Origin: Rhizophagus irregularis
Taxonomy: Eukaryota; Glomeromycota; Glomeromycetes; Glomerales; Glomeraceae
DNA length: 64,000 nt
Assembly: GCF_026210795.1 (NCBI RefSeq)
Contig: NC_089457.1
Span: 372,001-436,000, forward strand
Direction: 5' to 3'
The notes under the pieces are model-generated. The model was not told where the DNA came from, made no database searches, and was given only the letters and a program-made list of their open reading frames with translations. The position numbers and the translations under genes are program-made. The first letter of the stretch is position 1. Every line of letters begins with the position of its first letter. Positions 1 to 11,989 of the stretch are shown here, piece after piece.

Positions 1-519
1 CTTTTTTTGTAGGTTTCCCCTTCGAATTTTATCAGATCAGGTAAATTTCTTTCAAACCCAATTTTTTTATTTAAAAAATGAGTTATTGGCCGTTTCCTCC
101 TTTTTTTGGTAGTTTTCTTCGGACTTTTATCAGGTTAGGTGAGGATTATGGGTGGATGATGGATGGTGGATGATAAATGGTGTATATAAATGATAGATAG
201 ATAATAATTTAATATGCAATTTTTAATAAAACGAATTAATAAAATTTAATCAATAAATTGTTATTATAAAAATTAAAATCAGCTAAATGTACAAAAATCG
301 GTAATAATTATTAGGTTTATTAACAATCGTCAATTTGATTTTACCAATTTGTTGCCAATTTTACTGATCGATTTGTTGACAAGTGGCAGGCATTACAGTG
401 TAAATCGTTTATAAAATTAGTTGCTGATTTTTTTGGTACTGATCGGCTAAGGTCAGACCAAATTTCGTCCAACATTCAGCAATTTAAAATTTTGCCAAAA
501 TGGACTATTTCGACCAGTG
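1..519 (+). mobile_element. Right end of CACTA-like element A (partial)
   Basis: The segment ends in GACCAGTG at 519 and is the imperfect reverse complement of about 5548-6080, the left end of complete element B, so both belong to one family with CACTGGTC termini. The first 150 bases show an exon-like module on the plus strand: a T-tract ending in GTAG, a block of about 28 nt, then GTAAAT, followed by a second module. This is the same tandem arrangement as in element B. The left end lies outside the window. The 62-codon ORF near 492 crosses the element end and is not a gene. Confidence 0.75.
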
Positions 520-689
520 GCTTGAATAAAATGGAGACATGTAAGATAAAATTTAGTGACGCGTTTAGCTTTTTAAGCCTTTTTACTTCTTTTTTTTATT
601 TTTTTACAATGCTACCAACTCATCAGAAAATAAATGATCCTCATACATATTGCTCATTTTTGATCTTTGGAAAATTTTGATAAAATTAT

Positions 690-3600
690 CAATGAAAAAA
701 CTGTTTGTTGTAAATGTGGAGTTATAATTCGGCTAGATCGTCCATTTAGAACAACAAATTTTGAATGACACATTAAGAGTTAAAACTGTATTCTTGGTAC
801 TGACAAACAATAAAGCTTATATCTTTTCTTTGATTAAAATCAAAATACAGAAGAAAAAACTGAGTCACATGAATGTTTGCCTTGTATTGGTTTATTTGGT
901 GATTCGTACACAAATTATGCTACTAGTACTCCATCTGATTATAGTGGTAAAGAAAGGCCTGAAGTGGTTGGAAAGAGACTTTTTCCCGTAAAGTTTTCCC
1001 ATGATGCTCTTTTTTTCCATAAGAAACTTAATAAAGAACAAATTCAAGAATTTAATACTACATTACAAGTAATATCTCTCTGGAAAATAGATCAATTTGA
1101 AGGAGTAATACGAAGTGTGAAGTGTACAGTTATGACAACAAATTTATCGGATTTATGTGGTGAATGTATTGATTTGAAAAATAATACTAGATTAAAAGAT
1201 GCAATAAAATCTATAAGTTTACCAAGTTTTATTTGTTGGTTAATAATTGAAACTTATTTCTTTTTTTGTATAAAGAGACGGGCAATACCATTGACATTCA
1301 AATTTATACCAAAATTTTATTTCAATACCCGTTTGATTGATCTTATAAAAAATCAAAATCTTAGAAGTCTTTGGACTTGTATAATTACCAATAACAATGA
1401 TTCTGCAATGTGGGCTTCTTTAGCTCAAATGGGAATGAATGGTTCTTTTAGTGGCGAAAAAACATTTACAGAGTTGGCTTCTCTAATGTTACAAATTAAG
1501 ATAAAAGAGGAAGCGGGTATAAGCATGAAAGGCTTGCAATATTCTGAACACTTTACACATTTCTTTAGTTTGTTATCTGAAAGTAGTCGTGAATATGAAG
1601 TATTTCGTAAAGCATTAGATGGAATGTCTATTCAAAGAATTCAGTGATTTATGTATATATTTATTATCTCTTTATTATCTCTTTATTATTTGATTTATGA
1701 TTATTACAATTATTTATATATTTAATTTATAAAAATTTGTTTAGTCAAATACATGCCTCAAATACAGAGTTAATTACGGATCCTAATTTAGTCCTAGATA
1801 ATGTGACAAAATTTGCTTGCATAACAAAAGAATTAAAGTGGGAAGGGCCAATTTTATTAATGACTGATTATACAAAGATCTGTTCTAAATTAGTTTATTC
1901 TCAAAAACTTGGTTATATTACGGGATCTACTTTACCTTCAAGTGAAGTATCAGTTTCTGATATTAATGATATACATGAAAAAATTTGTAATATTTATGAA
2001 AATAATGCATTTGCAACACAAGTTCAAGTTATTGTTCTTAAGGTATTTTTTTAATTTTTTTTTTTAATTAGTAAGGTTTCAGTGTTACATTATTTTAATG
2101 TTTATTATATTTAGATTCCAATTGGAAAAATACCTCTAATGGTGATTGCTATCTTGCCTACAAAAGATGATAAATCTGCAGAACAAATTTTTAATATCCT
2201 CTGTACTAAGGTTGCTTGTCTAAACCTCTTCAAAATCCTACGATTAGTTTCGTCAAAATTTTACTATAGATTTATTATAGTTTCGGCAGAATTTTGGCAG
2301 TTTCGGCATTTATAATAAGTTTCGGCAGTTTCGCCTTTCTCCAAAGTTTCGCCAGTTTTTTAATATAACTTTAATATAGTTTCAGCAGAATTTCGCTTTT
2401 TGGCGAAACGCCATCTTGCCTAAACCCCTAGGTTTCGGCAAGCAACCTTACTCTGTACTGTATTAGATTTTGCACACCAAAATAACTTAAATATTCTTAG
2501 TATAGGTGCTGATGGTGCAAGATCAGAATTTAATGCTCAAACAAAAATTATGAATTCATCGTCAACATATTTTACGTTTGATGATCCATTTTACAATGTA
2601 CATTTTAAAGTGCCAATTATACATGGAAGACCGTTGGTTCATGTTTAAGACCCAAAGCATGCCAAGAAAACAGCATGGAATCAATTATTTACTGGAGTAA
2701 GACATCTTTCATTAGGAATAGATACTGTACGATATGATTAGCTGTATCTACTAGCACATCAAGATACTTTATTGAAATGTAATGTTCTTAATATTAATAA
2801 ACAAGATGATGGTGCAGCGTATTAGATGTTTCATTCAGATAATCTATTACAAATTATTCAAGCAGAAAATATTTCTGATATGATCAGACTTTTTATTTAC
2901 TTATTTGTTCTTGGTAAGTTGTCTTACATTTAAACAATGAAATTATTTATTGTAATACTAATTAATTACTTGATTATTAGGAGAATTATGTGATCATATC
3001 TTAATCGAAAAATTGATCATAAGGTAAGAATTAGGATGGCTATGCGTGCATTTTTTTTTCTTAAAGTATGGAAAGATTACATTCAATGTTGTGGCATGAT
3101 TCATTCATCAAAATGGTATAATATGCAACACAGTATTATATCTATGTAAAGTTTTGAGATTTTTATTAGTATGGCAGAATCTTTGAAAATGCTTATTATT
3201 GTTGATTGAGAATACTATCCTCACTACCCTTTATTTTTATGGGAACATGTAACTGAGGCTTTTGAACACATATTTGGTATATTACGTCAAGTAATAGCTG
3301 ATTTTAACTTTTATGAATTTTATAAAATTCAAAAACGTGTAATGTATCGAGATAAAATTTCATGTGCTGGACTGATTAATACATCAAGAGATCGAACATC
3401 AGTTAGAAGTAAGAATTTGTTATATTAATTAAAATATATTTAATAAAAAAATTTACAAATTTTGTATATTTAGGTTATGTATTTGATATTGATGGTACTT
3501 CTCTTTTCCATGAAACTATTGAATATTTACGTACTTGGCCATCTGAAGATGACTTTAAAGAAGCAATTCATATTGAATATAGTGAAGCAATATCATTTGC

Positions 3601-4676
3601 AAAATATCTTCAAATTGACAATCGGACTGCACCTTCAATGCAAAAACTTATTCATTGTGATGAACATTCATCAGATGATCAAAATAATTTAGAAACGGTT
3701 GATGATGATGAACAATGTCAAAATTTAGCCGGTATAAAATTATTTTAATATTTATTAATCATTTTCATCTTTTTTAATTTTAATTTTTATTTTAGAATCC
3801 ATTGAACCACAAATGGAAATTGAGAATATTGGGACTGCTGCACTTGAAGTTTCTTAGCTCTTGTTGGATGAATCAGATGATGAATCAAACATAAGAAATG
3901 AAGATGAAGTAACAAATATTTTGTTAGCAACTTTTTCTGATTTACGTTACATTCTTAAACAAAAACCAGTTCCTCAAAAGCAATTTAAAAGGTTTGATCC
4001 ACTGTTTACACCTGAAAGATTTGTACATTATAAAGCTATAATTGATATTTGAAAAAATCATGATGCCTTTACATGACATTCAAAAAGTGCCTTCAACAAA
4101 CAGGCACAACCTGAAACATCTGAAACAACTGAAAAATCTGGTTTATTTAATTTCAATAATGCTAATCGATTAATTACTGAATTAATAATTGATTTAAATG
4201 TTCGAAAAGAACGTTAGAAAGGACGTAAATGACTTGCAACTATTCCAATAGCTGTTGGAACTAATGGTAAATATTTCTTTAATTGGCATTGTAAAATTCA
4301 ATTATGTTTAAAGCTAAAATATTTAAGTGAATATTTTTTTTAAGTGCACAATATTATTGATGCAAATGTATCTGATATTCATTATCTAATTTCGGGTGGA
4401 TATTTGATCATTTATTCAAACAATAAACTTTATATTGCTCAAATTATCTCAATGTATTATCTGAATGTTTATAACAATCTTTGAACAAATACATGCGAAG
4501 CAGGAGGAAAATTATTTGCCCATATTCCAGCTAAAGAAGTTTTATATTATTTTAATTCACCACCTTTTGTTTCTCAAGGTTCTTTTTTTACTTTAACAAA
4601 AGAAAATTTGGAAATTTTTCAGTATTTTAAAACACCAGAAATGATATCAAATCTAGCAAAGATTTTTCATAAATAA
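690..4676 (+). pseudogene. Decayed transposase-like gene with N-terminal zinc finger
   Basis: Coding similarity can be followed through many frame breaks, in-frame stops and intron-like gaps. Near 700-770 there is a CxxC plus late histidine pattern, a BED/C2HC-like zinc finger. A block at 877-1647 (256 codons) has tryptophan-rich motifs and GMNGSFSGEKTF. Near 2500-2700 comes IGADGARSEF and a DPKHAKKTAWN segment, and near 3230-3300 a WEHVTEAFEHIFG motif. I recognise the order from a large fungal family of transposon-borne proteins with a GSEACEHIFG-type signature, but cannot name its superfamily. The last readable stop is at 4674-4676. A hAT MITE (2207-2450) sits inside and removing it with one 8-bp duplication restores reading. 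Not functional. Confidence 0.6.
2207..2450. mobile_element. hAT-type MITE, TAAGGTTGC family, copy 1
   Basis: 244 bp with inverted ends TAAGGTTGCTTGTC and GGCAAGCAACCTTA, flanked by perfect 8-bp target duplications CTCTGTAC (2199-2206 and 2451-2458). An 8-bp duplication is characteristic of hAT elements. It interrupts the decayed transposase-like gene. Three relatives lie at 36556, 37748 and 40410. Confidence 0.92.
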
Positions 4677-4904
4677 CAATTTTTGATAATAAATTTGTAA
4701 TTTTTTTGTTACTAAAATGTAATATAACTAATATTTTACAAAATAAAACTTAATTTTCTATTTCTGGTAAGAAATTTAATAATTGTAATTTTATGATTCG
4801 AATATATTATAATTATTTATACTTACTGTAACTTTGGTTTGCATAATTAGTAAAATCATGTGGTTCGCAATCATATGATTTTTCTGTATTTTTCCAGTGA
4901 CCTC
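4677..4904. other. AT-rich spacer
   Basis: Nothing recognisable between the end of the decayed gene and the first satellite monomer. Confidence 0.5.
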
Positions 4905-5547
4905 TATTAGAAGTTTTTCTGATCTTACTATAGCTTATTGGAACGTTTCATAATGATGAGTCGAATAATGGTTAGATCATCTTTCTATGATCACTGGATG
5001 CCAAAATATTTAACGAAACATCAAAAATTGGCATTTTATATTTTGCGATACTGTGCTGTTTGACATTTTTCCTATTATCTCAGCATCCAGTGATCGTAAA
5101 AAGATGATCTAACCACCATTCAACTCGTCATTATGAAATGATTCCAACGAGTTATGGTGCATCTTTCTACGATCATTAGATGTTGAGTTATTAAGTAAAA
5201 CGTTAAATAGCGCAGTATCGCAAACTGAAATACAAAATGCTGATTTTTGACGTTTTACTTAATATCTCAGCATCTAGTGATTGTAAAAAGATGATTAAAC
5301 ACCATTCGACTCGTCATTATGAGACAATTCCAACGAGCTATAGTGCATCTTTCTATGATTATTGGATGCCAAGTTATTATGTAAAACGTCAAATAACGCA
5401 GTATCACAAAATATAAAATGCTGATTTTTGACGTTTTACTCAATATCTCAGCATCCAGTGATCGTAGGAAGATGAACTAACCACCATTCGAGTTGTCATT
5501 ATGAGACGATTCCAACGAGCTATGGTGCATCTTTTTACGATTATTGG
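4905..5547. repeat. Satellite, period about 184 bp, with internal inverted repeat
   Basis: About three and a half tandem units. The landmark GGTGCATCTTTCTACGATC recurs at intervals of 186 and 182 bp. Each unit folds on itself: the block around GATGCTGAGTTATT and GTAAAACGTC is followed some 60 bp later by its reverse complement (GACGTTTTAC, CTCAGCATC), so one monomer is itself a MITE-like inverted repeat. The array is split by CACTA-like element B and resumes at 8677-8720. Related monomers occur at 26884, 41520, 43120 and 61270. Confidence 0.85.
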
Positions 5548-5939
5548 CACTGGTCAAAATAGTCCATTTCAGCAAAATTTTAAATTGCCAAATGTTGGAC
5601 GAAAGCTAGTCTAAATTTGGCCGATCATTGCCAAAAAAATCGTCAAAATTATTTATAGACGATTTGCACCATAACGCCTGCCACTTGTCAACAAATTGAT
5701 CAGTAAAAATTGGTAACAAATCGGTAAAATCAAATTGACGATTGTTAATAAACCTATAATTATTACCGATTTTGTACAGCTGATTTTAATTTTATAGTAA
5801 CAATTTATTAATTAAATTTTATTAATTTATTTTATTAAAAATTACATATTAATTAATATCTATCTATTATCTATATAAACCATCTACCGACTCTACTGTC
5901 TACCATCCATCATGCATTCACCCATCATCCTTACCTAAC

Positions 5940-8200
5940 ATGATAAAAGTCCAAAGAAAACCTACCAAAAAAGGAGGAAATGGTCAGTAATTCATTTTTT
6001 ATAATAAAAAAATTGAAGTTTCAAAAGAAACTTTCCCAATCTGATAAAATCCGAAGAGGAAACCTACAAAAAAAGTAAAGAAATGGTTAGTCAACCATTC
6101 CTTTTAATAAAAAAAATAAAGTTTTAAAAAATTTGAAACTTACACGCCCATCCAATAAAGTCCGAAGGGGGAAATCTACAAAAAAAAAGAAGAAACAATT
6201 AGTTTAACGTTTTTTTGATAAAAAATGAGTTTTAAAATATTTTCAAAACTTACCCCTAATTCGATAATGGAAACTTACAAAAAAAAAGAAGAAACAGTTA
6301 GTTCGTTTCTTTAATAAAAAAAGTAAAGTTTCAAAAAATTTGAAACTTACATGCCCATCCAATAAAGTCCGAAGGGGAAATCTACAAAAAAAATAAAAAA
6401 ACGGTTAGCAAACCGATTCTTTAATAAAAAAATTTGTTTTGAAATATTTGAAACTTACCAAATCAAAAATCTGAAGTGGAAACCTACAAAAAAAAGGAAA
6501 AAATGATTAGTTAAAGTTTTTTCGATAAAATAATTTGTAAGAAAAAAGAAAACAAAACTTTGAACACACCTATCCAACACCCAAGAACTGGAGGCCGAAA
6601 CCTACAAAATAGAAAAAAAATTTAAAAAAAAATTTTTTTAAAGAGTTTCAAAGTTTTCGAAACTCACCTAGTATATATCTAACGCCAATGAATCAGAAGC
6701 TGAAACCTACAAAGAAGAAAAAATAAATTAAAAAAAATTGTTTTTTTTTTGAGTTTCGATTCTTTCACTTCGAAACTCACCCATATATCCAAAGTCCAAG
6801 CCGAAACCTACAAAGAAGGATAAAAAAAAAATTAAAAAAAGTTTTTTTTTGAGTTTCGATTCTTTCACTTCGAAACTCATCCATATATCCAAAGCCCAAG
6901 CTGAAACTTACAAAAAAGAAAAAAAAATTAAAAAAATATTTTTTTAGAGTTTTGAAGTTTTCGAAATTCACCTAGTGTATATCCAAAGCCCAAGAACATA
7001 GAATAAAAAAAAACGTTAGAAATTAAAATTAACGTTTTTTTATATTAAAGTTTCTAAAATTCGTTCACTTAGTATGGGATTTGATATCCAAGTAGGAGCT
7101 GATTTCCCTACAATAATATAAAAAAAATGTTAAAAAACGTTTTTTTTTTAAAGAAGTTTCGAAAATGAAACTTACCTGGAATATCAGCATCCTCGTTGGT
7201 GCCAGTGTTGGCATTTTCTGGAATCTGGAATCTGGAAACATGTATTCCAGATTGATTCCAGTGGTTTTGGAAGCATTGGAATCAAATTTCCAGATTCCAG
7301 AAACCATTGGAATCAATTTGGAATCAAAATTCCAATGTTTCAGATTCCAGATTCCAGTAAAATTTTCATTGGAAACTGGAATTTCCCATCACTGGTTGGT
7401 GCTGAATTTCTACAAAAAAAATAAAAAAAAAATGTTAAAAATAACGTTTTTTATATTAAAGTTTCAAAAATTTTTGAAACTTATCTTTGGGATTCGGTAT
7501 TCACGCCAGAACTGATTTTCCTATAATTAAAATATAAAAAAAAACGTTTTTATTATAAAAACGTTTTATTAAAGAAAGTTTGAAATTTTTTTTTTGAAAC
7601 TTATCTTTGGGATTCGGTATTTACGCCGGAACTGATATCATTACAAAAATATTAAAAAAATAAAACGTTTTTAATTTAAAAACGTTTTATTAAAGAAAGT
7701 TTCAAAATTTTTTTTTCAAAACTTATCTTTGGGATTCGATATCCACGCCAGAACTGATTTCCCTACAAAAATATTAAAAAAAAAACATTTTTAGTTTAAA
7801 AACGTTTTATTAAAGAAAGTTCTGAAATTTTTTTTTGAAACTTAACTGGAACATCGGTATTCACGTCAGAACTGATTTCCTATATAAAAGTGTAAAAAAA
7901 AAAATGTTTTTTACGTTAAAAATGTTTTTTTTAAAAGAAAGTTTCGAAATTCTTTCGAAACTTACCTAGAATATCGGTATTCATGCCAGAACTGATTTCC
8001 TATATAAAAGTGTAAAAAGAAACATTTTTTAATGTTAAAAAATGTTTTTTTTAAAGAAAGTTTTAAAAATTTTTCAAAACTTTACCTGGAATATCGGTAT
8101 CCATGCCGGAGCTGATTTCCTGCAAAAAAAAAACATTTTTTAACATTAAAAAACGTTTTTTTAAAGAATGTCTCGAAACTTTTTTGATTTAATAAAAAGT
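5940..8200 (-). repeat. Tandem exon-like module array inside element B
   Basis: Roughly 18-19 modules spaced 90-120 bp. On the minus strand each reads: long T-tract ending in GTAG, a block of about 25-30 nt starting GTTTC, then GTAAGTTTC or GTGAGTTTC. The donor-like GTAAGT lies within an inverted repeat (GTTTC with GAAAC about 10-15 nt later), and a second inverted repeat (AACGTTTTT / AAAAACGTT) follows in most spacers. Blocks vary in length, so a conserved reading frame is not apparent. A 192-bp hAT MITE interrupts one module. Confidence 0.7.
7203..7394. mobile_element. hAT-type MITE with CAGTG ends nested in B
   Basis: 192 bp from CAGTGTTGGCA to CCCATCACTG, flanked by perfect 8-bp duplications GTTGGTGC (7195-7202, 7395-7402). 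The interior is a string of direct and inverted copies of GGAATCTGG / CCAGATTCC. ORFs called across it are incidental. Confidence 0.88.
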
Positions 8201-8676
8201 TATCAAATTCAATGTATACATTTACCTGAAAAAATAAGGTGTAAGAAAGGGGAGGAAAAAGGATGAAAGAGAAGGAGGAAGAAAGCGAAAAGTTTAAAAA
8301 GTTAAAAAAAGTTTGTTTAAAAAGATCTGTAAAATATCGATCCAGATCATCTGATCATTTCAGTCACTAATTTGTCGAATTATTGCCAACTAGTTACCAT
8401 TTGGCAAATTTGGCAAAATCATGTTGATTTATATGACTAATCGGTATAATTTTACTGAATAATTTTAAAGGAATCATTTTTCGTATAACAATCGGTATAA
8501 GTTGATTTTTCACCAAAAGACTGAACAAACTTTCATTTAACAATCAGTATCAGTTGATTTGTGATTGATTTTACTGATTTTTGCCATTGGTCAAAAAATG
8601 TGACGAATCACATGACCAATCAGCAAAAATTATGCCAAAAGCTCTTAACGGTCGAAAGTTTTGATTTTGACCAGTG

Positions 8677-8829
8677 TGGATGCTGAGTTATTATGTGAAA
8701 TGTAATATTTTTAGATTTTGACAATTTTGACATGTCAAAACTATTTCGGCATTTTGACAAATCAGAGAGCCAATATCGAAATGTCAAAATAGTTTCAACA
8801 ATTTTGACATGCTGAAACTCCCTAATTTT
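8677..8829. repeat. Satellite continuation and palindromic repeat
   Basis: 8677-8720 continues the 184-bp satellite interrupted by element B. The rest is rich in inverted copies of TTTTGACATGTCAAAA-like sequence, probably a decayed MITE; boundaries were not resolved. Confidence 0.5.
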
Positions 8830-11411
8830 GGCAGGCAACTTTAGCTATAAGTTTTGCTGGTATTCATCGAGAATTTCAAAATATTCTTTGCCTTATTGCT
8901 GTTTTCAATTCTTCAAAAAAACTGAAAAGACTTTCACATTTTAAACAGGTAACCAGATGATTAAGATTACAGTCTCCAAAAGCATGTCGTATACAGTGAC
9001 TAATATAAGAATTATAAACTGCAATACTAGATGCTGTAATTACCAGTTCTTTTGAATATTCTCGATGTATGTATCGTCTCAATTCTTGTGATTTTGTTAG
9101 TAAATGTTTTTAATATAATCAAATTATGTTATATTTTATAATTATGTTTGCAAATTTAGTAAATTTTATTTGTACCTTTAAAGATTCATTCATAATATTA
9201 GCAGAAATTATTACTTCAATATCTTTAAATACCATATAGCTGCAGTCATTACATGTAGAATATAAACCACCTAAATTTTCTCGATATACATATTGACCAC
9301 CTTCAAGATAAGTCATAAAAGATGTATGACATATACCATTAGGATATTCTTCTGCAAATCTTTCTCATAACGCTTTTTTAGTATTTTGTAAATATTTGAT
9401 TAGTTTTCCTGATTTGGCATCAGTTTTGTATGAACTCATATTAACAAATTCTTTATCATTTAAAATCTGACAATTTGTTTAAGCATTTTAAGTGCAAACC
9501 TTTGTTGATGGATTATTAGTTTTACAAGTGAAAGAGCTTCATAACCATTGATACGTGCATATTTGCGAGATTTCACAATAGTATGTGAACTAACCTGTAT
9601 ATATTCATTATAAATAAGATGTAAAAATTATTGTATTTGTACAGTCAAACCTTGATATAGCAAACTTTTGATATAGTAAATTTTTCAGACAACTATAATA
9701 AATTTCCCTTCATTATAATGAATTAACCAATCAAATCTTTTAAAATTTTCACTATAGTCTTATAGTGAAGTTGGGTGGGTCTGGATCCTAGAGTTCATTA
9801 TAATAAGGGTTAACTGTATAATTTTTGCAAATTTTTCTTTTTTTTGTATATATATTTTATTTATATAATTTTAAAATAAAAAAATTTTAAAAAAATATGT
9901 ACATTAAAATTTCACGTAAATAAAGCAAAATTATATTACATTTAAATTTTGTTTTAATTCTTCATAGGTAAATTTGTTGGAAATTATAGAAAGTATATGT
10001 CATTTTCTATCAGAAGTTTTTTTATTGTTGGCAAGTGTATGTTCAAAACACATCCAAAATTTTTGTGTTGCATTTGACATCATTTTTGGAGTACTAGTAA
10101 GAAAATCACTTTAATATAAGTAGCAAATACTTCTTTATCTGCTTCTCCATTTGATGATTTTATTTATAATTGATACTAATATAAAATATTTCATTTTAAT
10201 ATTTGAATAAAAAAAAATAATAAAAAATATCATATTTACTGACCTGTGATTTTTTATATGACCAAGAAGTTATATTTGTTGCACTAGCTACTTTTAGTAT
10301 AGTTTGCCATGCACCCAATTCACATTCACTAAATTCATATCCTCTTGGATATATAGTACGTAAAGAAGATTCAAAGTTAATTATTAGATTTTTAGATTTA
10401 GCCCAATTTGTAAAAAAATATTTCTAATTAGAGCAGTGACATATATTAGCTAATATTATTTTAATAGTAACGTTTACTCCTTCACCTCCAGGTAAGATTT
10501 TATGACCAATCACAACCATTTCACATGGTTTATTTTTATACATGTGTAACCTAAGATTTTCTTTTACTCATTTTGCCACAAATATTAGTAATATATAATC
10601 TATTGCCTTAGCATTTGCTAGAGTTCTTCTTTTTATATGATAATCAAATAAGTTTTCTAGAATATATTCATTATTCCAGTCATCAAGAGTACATTTAGGT
10701 ATTCGATGCTGTTGAATTAAATTTGTTGTAATTAGATTATCAAAACCAAAAAGTTGTATACTAGTAAAATTTTCCAGCTGTCCAATTTTCCCCATGCCTC
10801 ATTTGGTGTTTTACCTATAAATTGTTTTATTAAGGTGAAATCTCAGTAAATTTCAATAATGCATCTCTTTTCTTCAATTTGTGATACAAAAATTGATTGT
10901 TTTTTTTATATCTATGAAGAAGGGATGATTGAAAACTTGAACTTACATAACACCATTTTTTATGTGATGACAACTCCATACTATAAATAAAAATCTTACA
11001 GTTTCCTATATTAACAGTAACAGAAATATAATCAACATCTTTTTTTAGAGTTTCAAGAATATTTTTGTTATTCCAACCCATTGCTTGATATCCTGAATGG
11101 CGTGTTGAAGTATTAAAATGATTCTTGTAAGCTGTAGAAATAGCCTTTATAGAACTTGACTCTGTAACGACATGCAAACCACTTTGACAGCAGTACATTG
11201 GCATTAATTTGCTATTACCAGAACCGGTTTGTATTGTTAAAATAAAGTCTACTTCATTAATGTGAACTTTAGTCTGTTGCCCCAGTTTAATCGGAAATAA
11301 AGTTTTATTTTCATCTGAAAATATCCACCAATAAAATGAATAAGGCCTATAGTGGAGCTCAGAGACTATAGAACCTGGTTTTATTAAAGTAACGCATAAA
11401 TTTTGAACCAT
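8830..11411 (-). pseudogene. Decayed member of a repeated protein family, function unknown
   Basis: Read from 11411 downwards. An N-terminal 193-codon block (11411-10830) opens MVQNLCVTLIKPGS and is followed in shifted frames by GKIGQLENF (10795-10568), then QHRIPKCTLDDWNNE, a segment with YPRGYEFSECELGAWQT near 10330, a YLEGGQYVYRENLGGLYSTC block (9316-9119) and a RRYIHREYSKELVITASS block (9082-8876) with a CNLNHLVTCLKCESL cysteine motif. Several stops, frame breaks and possible introns separate them. I recognise the blocks as part of a high-copy family I associate with mycorrhizal fungi, but do not know its function. A pogo-like MITE (9642-9816) lies inside. Confidence 0.55.
9642..9816. mobile_element. 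pogo/Tc1-mariner-like MITE
   Basis: 175 bp with ends CAGTCAAACCTTGATATAG and AATAAGGGTTAACTG, flanked by TA on both sides (9640-9641, 9817-9818), as in pogo/Tigger-type insertions. No coding capacity. Confidence 0.88.
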
Positions 11412-11989
11412 TTTGATGGTTATTAAAGATTGTCAACAAGAGATTTAAATTTATTATAGCTAGTTATTATATATCTTAACCCCAAATTTACTATATACAA
11501 ATCATATGATCTGATGTCAATCATTCGCGGATCACGACTTAAGGAAAATGATAGAAAAAAAAGAAATTTTATACAGAATTTATAATAAATGATATACGTT
11601 AAACTGCTGAGTCTTAGGATCTAGTCCAGAACAGGACTTGGTCGGACACAAGTCCTGGACTAATCATATATGGACTTAGTTTGTAGGTCCATCGGATAGG
11701 ACTTGCAAGTCTTAGGACTAAAACCGGACTAGGACCGACTTTACCAACCTTACCTGCATGTACGTACAACCACGTACAAAAAAAAAAAATTTTTGTTTGT
11801 CGAATGCTTACATAATAAATTTTTTTTTCAGCAAGAGGCTGAAAATTTACGTATATCCATGCATATTTGTGTTTCAAAATAAATAACTCGATTAACTTTT
11901 CACAATAAAAAAAAATTTTTTTTTTTCTGGAATTTTACGCCATGCATATTTATACACGTGGTTCAAATAATAAAAGTATATAATCGCAA
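11412..11989. other. Spacer with GGACTAG-rich repeat; 5' flank of channel gene
   Basis: About 11586-11760 carries many inverted copies of AGTCCTAG / CTAGGACT, resembling the interior of the hAT element at 59113, probably a decayed relative whose ends I could not fix. The last 60 bases before the next gene are AT-rich and include GTATATAAT at about 11976, a possible TATA-like element some 10 bases before the ATG, which is too close to be certain. Confidence 0.4.

Larger units (their letters stand above)
5548..8676. mobile_element. Complete non-autonomous CACTA-like element B
   Basis: 3129 bp beginning CACTGGTCAAAATAG and ending GATTTTGACCAGTG, flanked by 3-bp target duplications TGG (5545-5547, 8677-8679). 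Removing the element and one TGG restores the satellite sequence TTATTGGATGCTGAG found uninterrupted elsewhere, which proves the insertion boundaries. CACTA elements make 3-bp duplications. It has no transposase ORF; its centre is a tandem array of exon-like modules (5940-8200). The termini resemble those of the CACTA/Tnp2 element at 20640-22610, a possible source of transposase. Confidence 0.9.
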
